NCBI RefSeq assembly: GCF_900996235.1
Contig: NZ_CAAJGM010000263.1
Span: 62,001 to 126,000, forward strand
Length of the DNA: 64,000 nucleotides
Direction of reading: 5' to 3'
From: Paraburkholderia sp. BCC1885
Lineage (GTDB): Bacteria > Pseudomonadota > Gammaproteobacteria > Burkholderiales > Burkholderiaceae
The stretch's first letter is position 1, and each line of letters starts with the position of its first letter. The translations under genes were made by a program, and so were the position numbers. Positions 27,001 through 34,939 of the stretch are shown here, in pieces. The notes under the pieces were generated by a model. The model did not search any database, had not been told where the DNA came from, and saw only the letters and a list, made by a program, of their open reading frames with translations.

Positions 27001-29644
27001 GATTTGTTTCGGATTCCACTTCATCCGGTGAATCTCTTTGCAAGCGATAGGCCTCAGCCAGCGACGTAAGCAGCACATTCACCGACCAGCCATCGGCAAT
27101 GATGTGATGCAACGCTAGCAGCAAGCGATACTCGCGACTCCCGGTGCAAACCAGATGAGCGCGCAGCAGCGGCCCGCGCTCCAGATCGAACGGCTGACGT
27201 GCCACCTGCTGGATCAAGCCGTCGAGCGCGGCCTCGCGTTGTTCCGAAGAGTCGGCATCGAGCCGCGTCAGAAGAAGAGGAATTCTTACGTTTTCCTCAA
27301 TAATCTGCAGTGGTTCGCCGTCGTCACCGAGCGCGAAGTGCGCACGCAGAATCTCGTGACGACGCACGAGATCGGCAAACGCGCGCTGCAATGCCGGTAC
27401 GTCGAGATCACCGCTCAGATGCAATTCGCCGCTCATGTTATAGGCAGCGCTTTCGGTGTCCTGGTGCCACGTCAGCCAGAGCCCGCGTTGCGCGTCGGAT
27501 GCGCGCGTGACTCGGCGTTGGTCGTCAGGCAAACGCACCATTGCCGGTTGGTGCGCGACGATGCCGCGAGCGCGCTTATGCTCGATCAGCGCGGCGGCGT
27601 CCTTCAGAACAGGGGCGGCAAAAACGTCGCGTATTGCATAGTCCACATCCCAGCGCATTCGCGCTGAGGCCGCCACCTGTACAGCCGCGAGCGAGTTACC
27701 GCCAAGCGCGAAGAAGCTGTCTTCGCGCGTGAGCGGCTCTTGCTGCAAACGCAAGGCATTGCACCAAAGCGTCGCAAGTTCCTGTTCGATTCCCGCGCGC
27801 GGTGTGGCCCGTGCCATCGATGCAGAAGCCGTGGAAGACATCGAAAGCGACGAGGTGTCCAGTGGCATCGCGGCGTTTGAATCCAGCGCCGCCTCGTCAA
27901 CGCGCCGCCCATTTGCAAAGCACGCATACGCATCCAGAGAACGCTGCTCCCAGCCTCTTGCACACGCCGCGCGCTGGACCTTGCCGCTTGAAGTCTTCGG
28001 CAAGCCGGCCGGATTCAGCAATACAACGGCGCTCGCCGGCTCGCCGCAAGCGAGCGCAATCGCTTCGCTCAGCGCCGCGGCAATCGCTTCGGCCGGCACG
28101 AGCTTTTGCACGTTGCGCGACACTTCTGCCGCAATGCCGATGCCTTCCTGTGCATCGAGTTCCACCGCGAACGCCGCGACACGCCCTCGGCGCACCAACT
28201 CGACCTCACGCTCGATCACCTGTTCGAGATCTTGCGGATACAGGTTGCGGCCACGCACGATCAGCAGATCCTTGATGCGTCCTGAGACATAGAGTTCGCC
28301 ATTCCGCAGGAAACCCAGATCGCCAGTGCGTAGCCAACGCAGACCGCCGCGTTCGACAAACGCATTGGCCGTGTCCTCCGGCCGCCGCCAATAACCGGCC
28401 GCAACGCTTGGACCGCGGATCAGGATTTCGCCGATCTCCCCCGCATCGAGCGCAGCACCGCTCGTACGATCGACAATCGCCAACGCGTGCCCATTCGCAA
28501 CCTTGCCGCAGGAGACGAGTGGCGTACCATCGTCACCCGGCTCGGCTCGCCCGTCTGCCAACGGCGCCACCGCGAACGACGACGCTCGCGCCCCGTTGCC
28601 CCGAGCGACACCGCTGACGTACAGCGTCGCCTCGGCCAATCCATAACAAGGAAACAGCGCCTGCGGATCGAATCCCACGGCCTCGAAACGCGCGGCAAAC
28701 GCATCCAGCGTTGTTTTGCGAACCGGCTCGGATCCGGAAAACGCGACCCTCCATGTCGACAGATCGAGCGCGGCGCGTTGCTCGTCGCTGACGCGATCGG
28801 CACACAACCGGTAAGCGAAATCAGGACCGCCCGAGATCGTGCCGCGATGGCGCGCGATCGCTTCGAGCCAGCGCACTGGCCGTTCGAGAAAGTGCTGCGG
28901 CGACATCAGCACCAGCGGAATGCCGCTGAACACGGGCTGCGAGAGCGTGCCGATCAAACCCATGTCGTGATAAAGGGGCAACCAACTGACGAAGACATCG
29001 TCGTCGCGAACGCCGAGGCCTTCGCGGATCGCGAGTTCGTTGGCCCACAGGCTGCCGTGCGTGACCATCACGCCTTTAGGCGCCGAGGTCGAGCCCGATG
29101 TGTATTGCAGAAAGGCCACGTCTGCGGAATTCGCGCGATACGGCTCGAACGCTGGTACCTCGATGTCGTTAAAGCCGGCCGCATCCACCGCGATGACATC
29201 CGCGCGCGGCGCGATCGCTGCGAACGCGTCGTGAAGTTTGTCAACGAGAGACGCCGTCGTCAGGATGACGCTCGCGCCCGCATCGGCAGCAATCGACTCA
29301 AGACGCGACAGATGTTGCGCTCGCAACGATTCCGGCGGATAAGCCGGCACGGCAATCACGCCCGCATAAAGGCAACCGAAGAACGACGCGACATAATCGA
29401 TTCCGCTGTCCATCAGCAACAACACGCGGGGTGGAGCGTCGGCATCGGCAAATGCAGTGCGAACGTCACGTCCGTCCAACTCATCAAGCGCCAGCCGTAA
29501 ACGCGCCCCAACTACCCGAGCCCGCCGATCCAGTTCGGCATAGTCATAGCGCGTCTCGCCATTCGCATCGACCGTCACCAAAGCGGTGTCCCTCATCCGC
29601 GAAATGCTCAGCGCGCGCAGCCGTTCGATCATGTTCTCAGTCAT
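21020..29644 (-). CDS. Starter NRPS: FAAL-ACP-C-A(Asp)-PCP-C-A(Ser)-PCP
   Basis: Initiates the lipopeptide. The 2,874-residue product opens with a fatty acyl-AMP ligase (residues 1 to about 590; YTSGSTSAPKG about 180, WLPLYHDMGLIG) and an acyl carrier domain (GGNSLA about 650). These activate a free fatty acid and load it without CoA. Then follow C (HHIIADGWS about 848), A (about 1356), PCP (GGDSI about 1760), C (HHIVSDGWS about 1953), A (about 2431) and PCP (GGHSLL about 2813). Codes read by eye: DLTKIGHVGK, matching the Asp consensus, and DVWHISLIDK, matching Ser. The Asp is the likely target of the SyrP-like hydroxylase at 55743. The first PCP has the GGDSI form usual before E domains although none follows. 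The ATG overlaps the grbD-like stop by eight bases, so the genes are translationally coupled. No thioesterase. Confidence 0.95.
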   Translation of the reverse strand: MTENMIERLRALSISRMRDTALVTVDANGETRYDYAELDRRARVVGARLRLALDELDGRDVRTAFADADAPPRVLLLMDSGIDYVASFFGCLYAGVIAVPAYPPESLRAQHLSRLESIAADAGASVILTTASLVDKLHDAFAAIAPRADVIAVDAAGFNDIEVPAFEPYRANSADVAFLQYTSGSTSAPKGVMVTHGSLWANELAIREGLGVRDDDVFVSWLPLYHDMGLIGTLSQPVFSGIPLVLMSPQHFLERPVRWLEAIARHRGTISGGPDFAYRLCADRVSDEQRAALDLSTWRVAFSGSEPVRKTTLDAFAARFEAVGFDPQALFPCYGLAEATLYVSGVARGNGARASSFAVAPLADGRAEPGDDGTPLVSCGKVANGHALAIVDRTSGAALDAGEIGEILIRGPSVAAGYWRRPEDTANAFVERGGLRWLRTGDLGFLRNGELYVSGRIKDLLIVRGRNLYPQDLEQVIEREVELVRRGRVAAFAVELDAQEGIGIAAEVSRNVQKLVPAEAIAAALSEAIALACGEPASAVVLLNPAGLPKTSSGKVQRAACARGWEQRSLDAYACFANGRRVDEAALDSNAAMPLDTSSLSMSSTASASMARATPRAGIEQELATLWCNALRLQQEPLTREDSFFALGGNSLAAVQVAASARMRWDVDYAIRDVFAAPVLKDAAALIEHKRARGIVAHQPAMVRLPDDQRRVTRASDAQRGLWLTWHQDTESAAYNMSGELHLSGDLDVPALQRAFADLVRRHEILRAHFALGDDGEPLQIIEENVRIPLLLTRLDADSSEQREAALDGLIQQVARQPFDLERGPLLRAHLVCTGSREYRLLLALHHIIADGWSVNVLLTSLAEAYRLQRDSPDEVESETNLLLQYADYVAWDRESLDSDAISRQLDYWRNQLAADGDPAASAQLFTPSAWDIAGVSRLAGRQQSLGFALPAQTTEKLKRFGRPRRATLFMTMLAILNVVLQRLSGKDDIRVGAPLSLRKRPEAQSMVGYFINLQVLRTRMSRHRTFDALVDAVRETVLAAQDHQDVPFDQLVSALQPNRGKNGAALFQVKLTEQQPFVEHAFEPLDAQLHVLLNEAPHFDLALDFTDTGAALDCLLAYDDGIFDAGFAARFAEMFVKLAAQLVDAPEVEWEQHGWQVAPASHAFEDLQAVQPSLVSEISRELLDASTLSGNRSDYDAHDVLALWDTSVARCPTRVALRDGERSVTFSALDAAADALAAQLDVLGVRNEARVGVLAGRSIEQVLGMLAAFKAGATWVPFDPQIPVARIAAQIADSSAVALLHVDALPAGLAELRIDTLTLRYDPNVLPEKSSPPSISALRTRTGIHADSAAYTIYTSGSTGEPKGVVITHRALANYVQGMLATLNVDDDASFAMASTPAADLGHTVLFGALCSGRTLHLLAQDLAFNPDGFARYVSEHRIGVLKIVPSHLSALLSAADPRDVLPSQALIVGGEATSAALLERLRALDAPCRIFNHYGPTETTVGIAMHVLADASEPGRDLPLGAPLPNARIYLLDECMEPVAPGAEGELYLGGPGVARGYHGRAGLTAARFVPDPLVAGARLYRSGDRGRRAADGWLEYLGRVDDQIKVRGYRVEPGEVERALLAVDGVREAAVLAYDSASGKRLAAFVVSNRALDAVCMDAARTLPDYMTPAEAIALDALPLNANGKVDRAALRVELTAYLAAKSARANNVNHVGASGNDNDDAPHSPAESALAQIWANVLGIEAGTIERGQNFFEVGGDSILGLKVVAKARKAGWWITPKQLFERKTLAELARQAEAKAATGEREDQRQTSIRRLPDAARTRTEASYAQQRQWFMWQLAPQSSAYHVAGGLWLTGAVDAAALRASLEAIVARHEVLRTRFAADDETGRVEQWIDAQARLDWREQALPAAQIDAAARALASEPFDLANGPLLRAGLYRSQNGRSLLVLALHHIVSDGWSVQVLLEELVAHYRARVLNEPLINPALPVQYADYAAWQREWLEAGEREKQLKYWREALGETQPVLALPTDAPRQAHASYRAGRYAMTLPRELAQAIRERAQRDSTTPFTVLLAAFQTLLYRYTGEGDIRVGVPVANRNRVETEPLIGFFVNTQVLRSRIDGSTTPEALLSRVRKAAEGAQAHQELPFDVLVDALRPERSLSHTPLFQVMFNHQRRDWRVLQQLPDLSIEPYRLPGAMAQFELMLDTREEENGNMTLEFTYAQELFHESTVQRMARHYQRLLEAFSTATGAMDEAVDAITLTDDAERATLASWSRNSTRYVGYEPVFRAFERRAAAYPDDEALLFDNQILRYGQLNSRANQLARWLRAQGVGVESRVGVAANRSLEMVIALYAVMKAGAAYVPLDPSYPSERLAYMTGDSGIDLLLSQRDVAMPEVSGVRRVELESIDATSHADTNLDDVLLHGANLAYVIYTSGSTGRPKGVGNRHDALWNRLVWMQRAYELKRGETVLQKTPFSFDVSVWEFFWPLMVGARLAIAAPGAHRDPERLAAAICDYRVSTLHFVPSMLQAFIASGHASRCGEELVRVICSGEALSADLQARVSEALPKVSLHNLYGPTEAAIDVTEWTCIEEGGRPVPIGRPIAATQTWVLDERMEPVPQGVPGELYLGGAGLARGYLGRPALTAESFVPSPFDSAARLYRTGDLVRWRADGALDYLGRLDHQVKIRGFRIELGEIEAALTVEAGVREAVVIAHDGKLIGYVAGESVDAAVLRSRLSKSLPDYMVPWRIVPLAAMPLNANGKVDRQALPKPSIETASEASWEPPRAGMEARLAAIWAALLGAGRISRHDDFFALGGHSLLAVRLNARIALELKANLPLATLFEAATLHEQAAAIERVSKGEGNDDALRGLDLFIDTL
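23138..24165 (-). repeat. C-domain copy 1 of a near-identical pair
   Basis: Second C domain of the starter NRPS. It matches 19826-20852 over its whole length, including the stretches after WFMWQLAP and around LALHHIVSDGWSVQVLL. Boundaries are approximate and identity was judged by eye. Confidence 0.6.
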
Positions 29645-30518
29645 TTCGCCGTCTCGCTTGAACCTGTCCGTCGGTCGAATGAGCCGCCCGCTTCTCCCGC
29701 TGTCGCTTCAAAAACGGGCAACGCTCGTCAGCCTGCAAATTGGCGTCGTCCAGAAAGTATTGCTTCCACTCCAGGTTGCCGGGGTCGCCGTAAAAGCCAA
29801 GATCGGGATGCGCGCCAATTTCATCCCATGTTTCAAGGCGTTTTCTCACCTGATTGCGCGCTTCACGCCCGATCACCTTATTCGTGATCGTGTCGACGAA
29901 CACGCTGCGTGGCTGGAACAGCAGCACCATGCCGGGCCCCAGGTTGCGGCTATGCCGCAGACGAAACGACGGGCACGCGCAGACCACGAAGGTCTCCACG
30001 CCCGCGAACGAGAACTCCCAGTCCTCATGCGAAGGATCGGGCTGCGAGTCGGCTAGCGGATCAGGGTCCACGTCATGCAGATGCTGAAGAATGCTCCAGA
30101 ACCACTCGTGGTACGCCTCGTGCGCGAGCGGTTGCGCATCGGGCTCGAAGAACACCGCGATGTTGTTTCGGCGATATTGCGGCAGCGAAACCAGCTCGGC
30201 GAACGTTTGCATCGTAGCGGCCAGATCGCGGATGTCCTTGCCGTTCACGTATGAATAGAACATCTCGCCGCGCTTTTCGGCGATTGTGCCGAAAAAGCAC
30301 GGATAGGCCGGGTCCATCACCTGCGTGCGCAGCGTTTCGTAGGAAGCGTCGAGCCATGCGGGCGCCTTCGCCGCCGCGCCGGTCGCGCGGCCGGCGATGA
30401 TCCGGCTCTTCCAGTCACCAGGATCGAAGCCATCGTTTGATACCTGCCGGTGCGGATTCGGCGCATGCGGCTCCACAAGCTGCACCCCATCATCCTCGAT
30501 TCCCTCGTTTGATCGCAT
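29637..30518 (-). CDS. grbD: GrbD-like YqcI/YcgG-family protein (graminine biosynthesis)
   Basis: A 293-residue protein of the YqcI/YcgG family. Visible family segments are YPCFFGTIAEKRGEMFYSYV (about residues 75-95), CACPSFRLRHSRNLGPGM and a late WDEIGAHPDLGFYGDPGN. In gramibactin-type clusters grbD and grbE are the two genes conserved with the C-diazeniumdiolate amino acid graminine, which is known to derive from arginine. As I recall, the family includes heme-dependent arginine N-hydroxylases of the DcsA type, so an N-hydroxylation role is inferred. The ATG at 30518 has AAGGA eight bases upstream. A TTG two codons earlier is less likely. It ends inside the start of the FAAL NRPS and follows the grbE-like gene after 184 bases that contain a strong hairpin. 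Confidence 0.85.
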   Translation of the reverse strand: MRSNEGIEDDGVQLVEPHAPNPHRQVSNDGFDPGDWKSRIIAGRATGAAAKAPAWLDASYETLRTQVMDPAYPCFFGTIAEKRGEMFYSYVNGKDIRDLAATMQTFAELVSLPQYRRNNIAVFFEPDAQPLAHEAYHEWFWSILQHLHDVDPDPLADSQPDPSHEDWEFSFAGVETFVVCACPSFRLRHSRNLGPGMVLLFQPRSVFVDTITNKVIGREARNQVRKRLETWDEIGAHPDLGFYGDPGNLEWKQYFLDDANLQADERCPFLKRQREKRAAHSTDGQVQARRRND

Positions 30519-30569
30519 CTTCAAAGTCCTTGGTCGTCACACATCTGCGCCGTCCAGCAGCGAGTGGGT

Positions 30570-30598
30570 CGACACGCGTCCCTCGTAGACGCGTGTCG
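30570..30598 (-). other. Perfect 11-bp hairpin between grbE-like and grbD-like genes
   Basis: CGACACGCGTC and GACGCGTGTCG pair perfectly around a seven-base loop, inside the 184-base gap between the two graminine genes. There is no U-run, so it is more likely an mRNA processing, stability or attenuation element than a terminator. The rest of the gap shows nothing I can name apart from the grbD-like ribosome binding site. Confidence 0.45.
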
Positions 30599-30702
30599 GT
30601 TGCGATATCGGTTTGCGGGGGAACCGGCTGCCTTGTACCAGGCGTTCCGGCATTCAATGAAAACGGCAACGATGCGGGTCACCACACGCCGCCGCGAGCG
30701 GC

Positions 30703-32133
30703 TCAAGCCTCGGTTTGCTCATCCAGTTCGGCGACGAGCGCGCGAACCCAGTCGTCCGGGATGATCGGCTGGTGATAGGTACATTCGCCCGACACGACGG
30801 TCGAGCCATGCAGGCGCCCATCAGGAATCAGGACCATGTCGCCTTCGTTCATCTTCAGTTGCATGCCGACATTGCCCCAGAACAGCATTTCGCCCTCCTG
30901 AATGGTCACGAGGCGATGATCGTTGTGCACGTGAGTGGTCGAACACATCTCATGCGGTTCGACGAACGTTTCCCGGTCGATGTCCGGACACTCCACATCG
31001 ATACGCGCGCTGATGCGATGCGCGAAATCCACATAACGGCGAATCGACGAGAGCCACAGCAATTGTTCGCCCAGGTCCCAGCGAGCCCGTTCGGCGAGCC
31101 GCTCGGCCGCCGCCGCGCCCTGCACCGTCTGCGCGAAAGCCGCCGCGCCGAATTCACGTTCGATGCCCTGCAACGCTTCGCTGAAGCGCGACATCAATTC
31201 GGCTTTGCGTTCAGTCGCATCGCCACGGCGACGGCCTGCGGGCTGCAGATGCGCGCACGCGTGTTCCAGCGCGAGCCCAAACGCAAGCCATTCGGCTTGC
31301 GCCGCAAAGGCCGCTCCAACCAGAGCGAACGCGCGATCCGGCCGGCGGCCCAGCGCATACAGCAGATTGCATTTCGCCATGCTGGTAGGCAGATAGAACT
31401 GCCAGTACGCATGCTGCTGACGCGTCACGCCGCACGCACCCGACACCCGTTGCAAAAGCGCGTCATCCGGCATGTCGCCTTCGAGGGTTGGGCGCAATCC
31501 GGACGGCAGCATGTCGAAGAAACCACTTGCGCTCACACGCGCCAGCGCGCGACGCTTCGACGGCGCCAGCGCCCAACGCTGAACCATGATGAAACGCAGG
31601 CCTTCCTCGAGGTAGTCGTTGCGCATCAGGCGCTCGAACGTCTCGCTCCAGAACGCCGTTTCGTCATCGACGATGCGGATCAATCGCGCGCTTGCCGCTG
31701 TGGCATCCGTCTCGATGCTGTGATCCTGCGCGAGATACTCGAACGCATAAGCCTCAAGGAACGGTGCGAGCTGTGCGCCGCGCACCTGCACGTCGTCGCG
31801 GTAGAACTCGCTGAAATGCTGCCATTGCGTCGGATCCGCGCTGCGTGGCAGGCGCGCGATGCCCTGCTCGTAGATCGACAGCAAGGTGCGATTCGCGGCC
31901 AGCGAAGGCAGGCGGCTCACGTTGTGCTGGCGAACCGGTTTGGCGAACTTCAGAAACTCGAAGTCTTCAGGACGCAAGGGGCGACGATGATAATCGTCGT
32001 CGAGCAGCAGTTCGTCGACTGTGGCGCTCCGAAACGGTTGCGCGGCGGCGAATTGCTTGATCAGTTCTACATACTGTTCGCTCTTGCCGGAAAACGGTGC
32101 AAAGTCGAATAGCAAAGGCGTAGCTTGCGTCAT
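30703..32133 (-). CDS. grbE: GrbE-like, SznF-related protein with C-terminal cupin (N-N bond formation)
   Basis: Candidate enzyme building the N-nitrosohydroxylamine of graminine. The 476-residue length and layout fit SznF (471 aa): an N-terminal helical part (1 to about 140), a central helical part (about 141-320) and a C-terminal cupin (about 370-476). Cupin ligands H401, H403 and H442 have exactly the spacing of SznF H407, H409 and H448. SznF rearranges hydroxylated arginine to an N-nitroso product. In the central domain I see E281, H291 and H295, but not the HxxxDxxH diiron motif I expect in SznF-type heme-oxygenase-like oxidases, so that site may be altered. The ATG at 32133 has AGGA nine bases upstream. 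An upstream GTG at 32172 is less likely because it abuts the Fur box. It is the first gene of the third iron-controlled block. Confidence 0.85.
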   Translation of the reverse strand: MTQATPLLFDFAPFSGKSEQYVELIKQFAAAQPFRSATVDELLLDDDYHRRPLRPEDFEFLKFAKPVRQHNVSRLPSLAANRTLLSIYEQGIARLPRSADPTQWQHFSEFYRDDVQVRGAQLAPFLEAYAFEYLAQDHSIETDATAASARLIRIVDDETAFWSETFERLMRNDYLEEGLRFIMVQRWALAPSKRRALARVSASGFFDMLPSGLRPTLEGDMPDDALLQRVSGACGVTRQQHAYWQFYLPTSMAKCNLLYALGRRPDRAFALVGAAFAAQAEWLAFGLALEHACAHLQPAGRRRGDATERKAELMSRFSEALQGIEREFGAAAFAQTVQGAAAAERLAERARWDLGEQLLWLSSIRRYVDFAHRISARIDVECPDIDRETFVEPHEMCSTTHVHNDHRLVTIQEGEMLFWGNVGMQLKMNEGDMVLIPDGRLHGSTVVSGECTYHQPIIPDDWVRALVAELDEQTEA

Positions 32134-32170
32134 AGCAATGGTTCCTGTGAACGACTCCAACATTTCAGTC

Positions 32171-32227
32171 ACAAATGATAATGATTCTCATTTGTACAAA
32201 ATTAGACACGATGCCCTGTCTTGTCAA
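32171..32227 (-). promoter_or_regulatory. Fur-regulated promoter of the grbE-grbD-NRPS unit
   Basis: On the minus strand: -35 TTGACA (32222-32227), a 17-base spacer, -10 TAATTT (32199-32204), then a Fur box gataatgattctcatttgt at 32177-32195 matching 14 to 15 of 19 consensus positions. The box is part of a 25-base inverted repeat with perfect ACAAATGA/TCATTTGT arms at 32171-32195. Fur with Fe(II) would block this promoter. Confidence 0.8.
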
Positions 32228-32353
32228 GGTCTTTCCGGTCCTTCCAGGCCAACCCGCCAGCAAAGGCCGCCGCCTTCCTTTGCGCCACCGGCACAAAGCG
32301 GTGACAGCGACGCGCGACCCCGCCGTGAAGCGAAGTCGCGCGCCTTGCAACTC

Positions 32354-32381
32354 ACATGCACCGCGCATCCACGGTGCATGT
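32354..32381 (-). terminator. Hairpin downstream of first TonB receptor gene
   Basis: A perfect ten-base stem (ACATGCACCG/CGGTGCATGT) with an eight-base loop begins 20 bases past the receptor stop. There is no clear U-run on the minus strand, so it is a possible terminator separating the receptor from the grbE unit. Confidence 0.45.
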
Positions 32382-32400
32382 CAACAGCGGTTGCGCTCGA

Positions 32401-34668
32401 TCAGAAATCGGTGCGCACCGTCAGCATCAGGTTGCGCCGGTCGCCGAATTCGCTAAAGAACGTGCCGGGCGGACGCACGTAATATTCGCGGTTGAAGATG
32501 TTGTTCAACGACAGCGAGGCATCCACATGCTTGTTGAAGCGATAACCCACCTGGGCGTTGAAGATGGCGTAGCCGCCCTGCTCGACACCGCGCGTGATCT
32601 GGCTCTGCGCCAGCATGCCGCCGCCGACCGTCACACCATTCAGGAATCCTTGCGAAAGGCGATAGGTCGTCCAGAGCTTGAACAGGTGCTTCGGATCGGT
32701 ACCGTCTGAATAATTGGCGGTCTGATTCTCGAAGTCCTGATTCAGGTACGTGTAGCCTGCGTACAGATTCCAGTTCGGCAGCGGTTCGCCGGTGACTTCG
32801 ACTTCGAAGCCCTCGTTGCGCGCCCCACCGCCCGCGATCGAACCGGTCGGATTGTTCGGATCGTCAATCGCAACGTTATTGGTGTTGATGCGGAACAGTG
32901 CTGCTGTCGCGCCGAGCCTGCCATTCAGGAAGCTCCCCTTCAGACCGGTTTCGAACTGCTCGCCGGTCGCGGGCGGCAAGGCACCGCCGCTAAAGGTGGT
33001 GGCCGTCTGCGGCGAAAACACCTTCGAATAGCTGGCGTAGGCGCTTAGCCACGGAACGATGTCATAGACGAGCGCGGCGGATGGAATGAAGCGGCCATTC
33101 ATGCGGGTGTCGGTGGTCCAGTTGGACACGGTAGGCAAAACGTTCTGCGATTCTTCGTTGAAGAACGTTTCGCGCGCACCGAGCACGAGGGTAAGCGGCT
33201 TGGCGAGATGGATGCGCCCTTGCGCATATACGCCGTACTGCTCCGTGCGGATGTTGGAGGCGAACGTGAATGGAACGTTGACCTGCGGCACCGAGTCCGG
33301 ATCGAATACGTTGTATGTGCCGCCGTCGAACGGTCCGTTGAGCGAGACGAAGCCGGACTCTTCCGTCTGCGTCAGCAACGAATAGTTCGCGCCGATGGTG
33401 AAGGTATGATCCTGCCCGAACAGATGAATCGGGCCCGATACGTTCGTATCCGCGCCAAACCAGTCGTAGGTATTGCGCTGTGCCTGGTCGCCATAGGAGG
33501 CAAGACCGTTCGCGCTCACGCCCGGCCCGGAATACGCGTAGTCCGATGACTGCAACTCGTGCCGGTAGAAAACCGTGGTCTGCGATTTCCAGTCGTTCTC
33601 GAACTTGTGCGTCAGGTTCAGGTTGGCTTCCGCCAGCGACGTGTAGCTGTAATTCCAGCTCGGGCTGAAGTTCTGCGAGTACGAACTCGGTAGCCGCGTA
33701 CCCTCGGGCGTACCGCCGATGCCATAGTCGAAGCCCGAAACCGGATCGACTTCATAGGCGGCCGAGAAGGCCAGCGTCGTGCGCGGATTGATGTCGTAGT
33801 CGAGCGCACCATACGCCATAAAGGTCTTTTCGCGCACGCCATCCACCGACTTCAGGCCGTCGCTGCCGACGATCACCGCGCGCCCGCGCAACGAGCCATC
33901 CTGGTTGAGCGGCCCGGTCACATCCACCATCTGGCGCACGCTGCCGAACGTGTCCACCTGCGTTTCGGTCGAAATATGGAACGTGTCCAGCGGACGTTTG
34001 CGCACGAGGTTGACCGTGCCGCCCGGCGTGGTCGGGTCGGCCGCGCCGGTCATCACGCCCTCCGGACCACGAAACACTTCGACGCGGTCGTACATGGCCA
34101 GATCGAACTGAGTCTGATACTGCAGGCCACTCACCACCGAGACGCCGTCGAACTCGATACCCAGATAATTGCCGCGCGACTTGTAGTAAGCCGTGCCGTC
34201 GCCATAGTTCAGCGCCTCGACGCCCGTGACATATAGCAGCGCGTCCTGGATCCTCGTCATGTTCTGGTCGTCCATGCGCTGACGCGTCACCACGGAGACC
34301 GAATTCGGAATTTCCTTGAGCGGCTGCGCGGTCTGCCCGGCGATGGTCGCACTGCTGGCGGCGTAGGAACCGCTGCCCTCGGTGGTGGCGTCGGCCTGGC
34401 TCGTCACCGTGACGGCCGGCAAAACGTTGTCGCCGCCGGCGCTGCCTGTCGTGCTGGCGGCGCTGGACGTTCCACTCGGCGGCGTCGCAGACGGCGTAGT
34501 CTGGGCACGTGCGTGACCGGCCCAGATCGCCAGCAGCGAGATCGCCACCGGTGTCAGCCGGGCGTGGAGCGAGCGAGTTCGCGCTCGTCGTGTATGACTT
34601 AGGTCCATGGTTATTTTCATCGTGGCTGGCAAATTCTCGGCGTGAAGACACGCGCCCGCGTAGTCCAT
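32401..34668 (-). CDS. TonB-dependent ferric-siderophore receptor (FpvA/FoxA-like, no signalling domain)
   Basis: Outer-membrane gated channel for a ferric siderophore, powered by TonB. The 755-residue product has a Sec signal ending GHARAQ, a Ser/Thr/Gly-rich linker, a TonB-box-like LPAVTVTS, a plug domain (KEIPNSVSVVT, then DRVEVFRGPEGVMTGAADP and GGTVNLVRKRP) and a 22-strand-type barrel ending VRTDF. It lacks the N-terminal secretin/TonB signalling domain of receptors that work with an ECF sigma factor, and no sigma factor is present. The ATG at 34668 is kept because AGGAG lies ten bases upstream. ATGs at 34620 or 34608 would also give a signal peptide. A Fur box lies 195 bases upstream. 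Confidence 0.9.
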   Translation of the reverse strand: MDYAGACLHAENLPATMKITMDLSHTRRARTRSLHARLTPVAISLLAIWAGHARAQTTPSATPPSGTSSAASTTGSAGGDNVLPAVTVTSQADATTEGSGSYAASSATIAGQTAQPLKEIPNSVSVVTRQRMDDQNMTRIQDALLYVTGVEALNYGDGTAYYKSRGNYLGIEFDGVSVVSGLQYQTQFDLAMYDRVEVFRGPEGVMTGAADPTTPGGTVNLVRKRPLDTFHISTETQVDTFGSVRQMVDVTGPLNQDGSLRGRAVIVGSDGLKSVDGVREKTFMAYGALDYDINPRTTLAFSAAYEVDPVSGFDYGIGGTPEGTRLPSSYSQNFSPSWNYSYTSLAEANLNLTHKFENDWKSQTTVFYRHELQSSDYAYSGPGVSANGLASYGDQAQRNTYDWFGADTNVSGPIHLFGQDHTFTIGANYSLLTQTEESGFVSLNGPFDGGTYNVFDPDSVPQVNVPFTFASNIRTEQYGVYAQGRIHLAKPLTLVLGARETFFNEESQNVLPTVSNWTTDTRMNGRFIPSAALVYDIVPWLSAYASYSKVFSPQTATTFSGGALPPATGEQFETGLKGSFLNGRLGATAALFRINTNNVAIDDPNNPTGSIAGGGARNEGFEVEVTGEPLPNWNLYAGYTYLNQDFENQTANYSDGTDPKHLFKLWTTYRLSQGFLNGVTVGGGMLAQSQITRGVEQGGYAIFNAQVGYRFNKHVDASLSLNNIFNREYYVRPPGTFFSEFGDRRNLMLTVRTDF

Positions 34669-34853
34669 TTGAATTGGACTCCTAACGACGTGTGTCAGGA
34701 TGATGTATTCGTGACGAAGCGGATGCGCGGCTTTGTACTTCCCCTGACGCCGCGACCGGCAACAACGCGCTTTCGCATCTCGATGCGCGGCGCATAGACA
34801 CTCATATGCCCCTGGTTGGCCTATGTGCCGCGCATCGTGTTATTGCGAATAAG

Positions 34854-34883
34854 ATGTTATTCGATAATGATTCTCATTTGCAA
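34854..34883 (-). promoter_or_regulatory. Fur box and promoter upstream of first TonB receptor
   Basis: Fur box gataatgattctcatttgc at 34863-34881 (15 of 19 consensus positions). It sits between a possible -35 TTGCAA (34878-34883) and -10 TAACAT (34854-34859) with an 18-base spacer, so a bound repressor would cover the core promoter. The rest of the 270-base gap shows no gene. Confidence 0.8.
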
Positions 34884-34939
34884 CCAATTTCACGTTCGAG
34901 GCCTCAATTCGTTAGGAATAAGCCGCCTGAGGACGCTTG

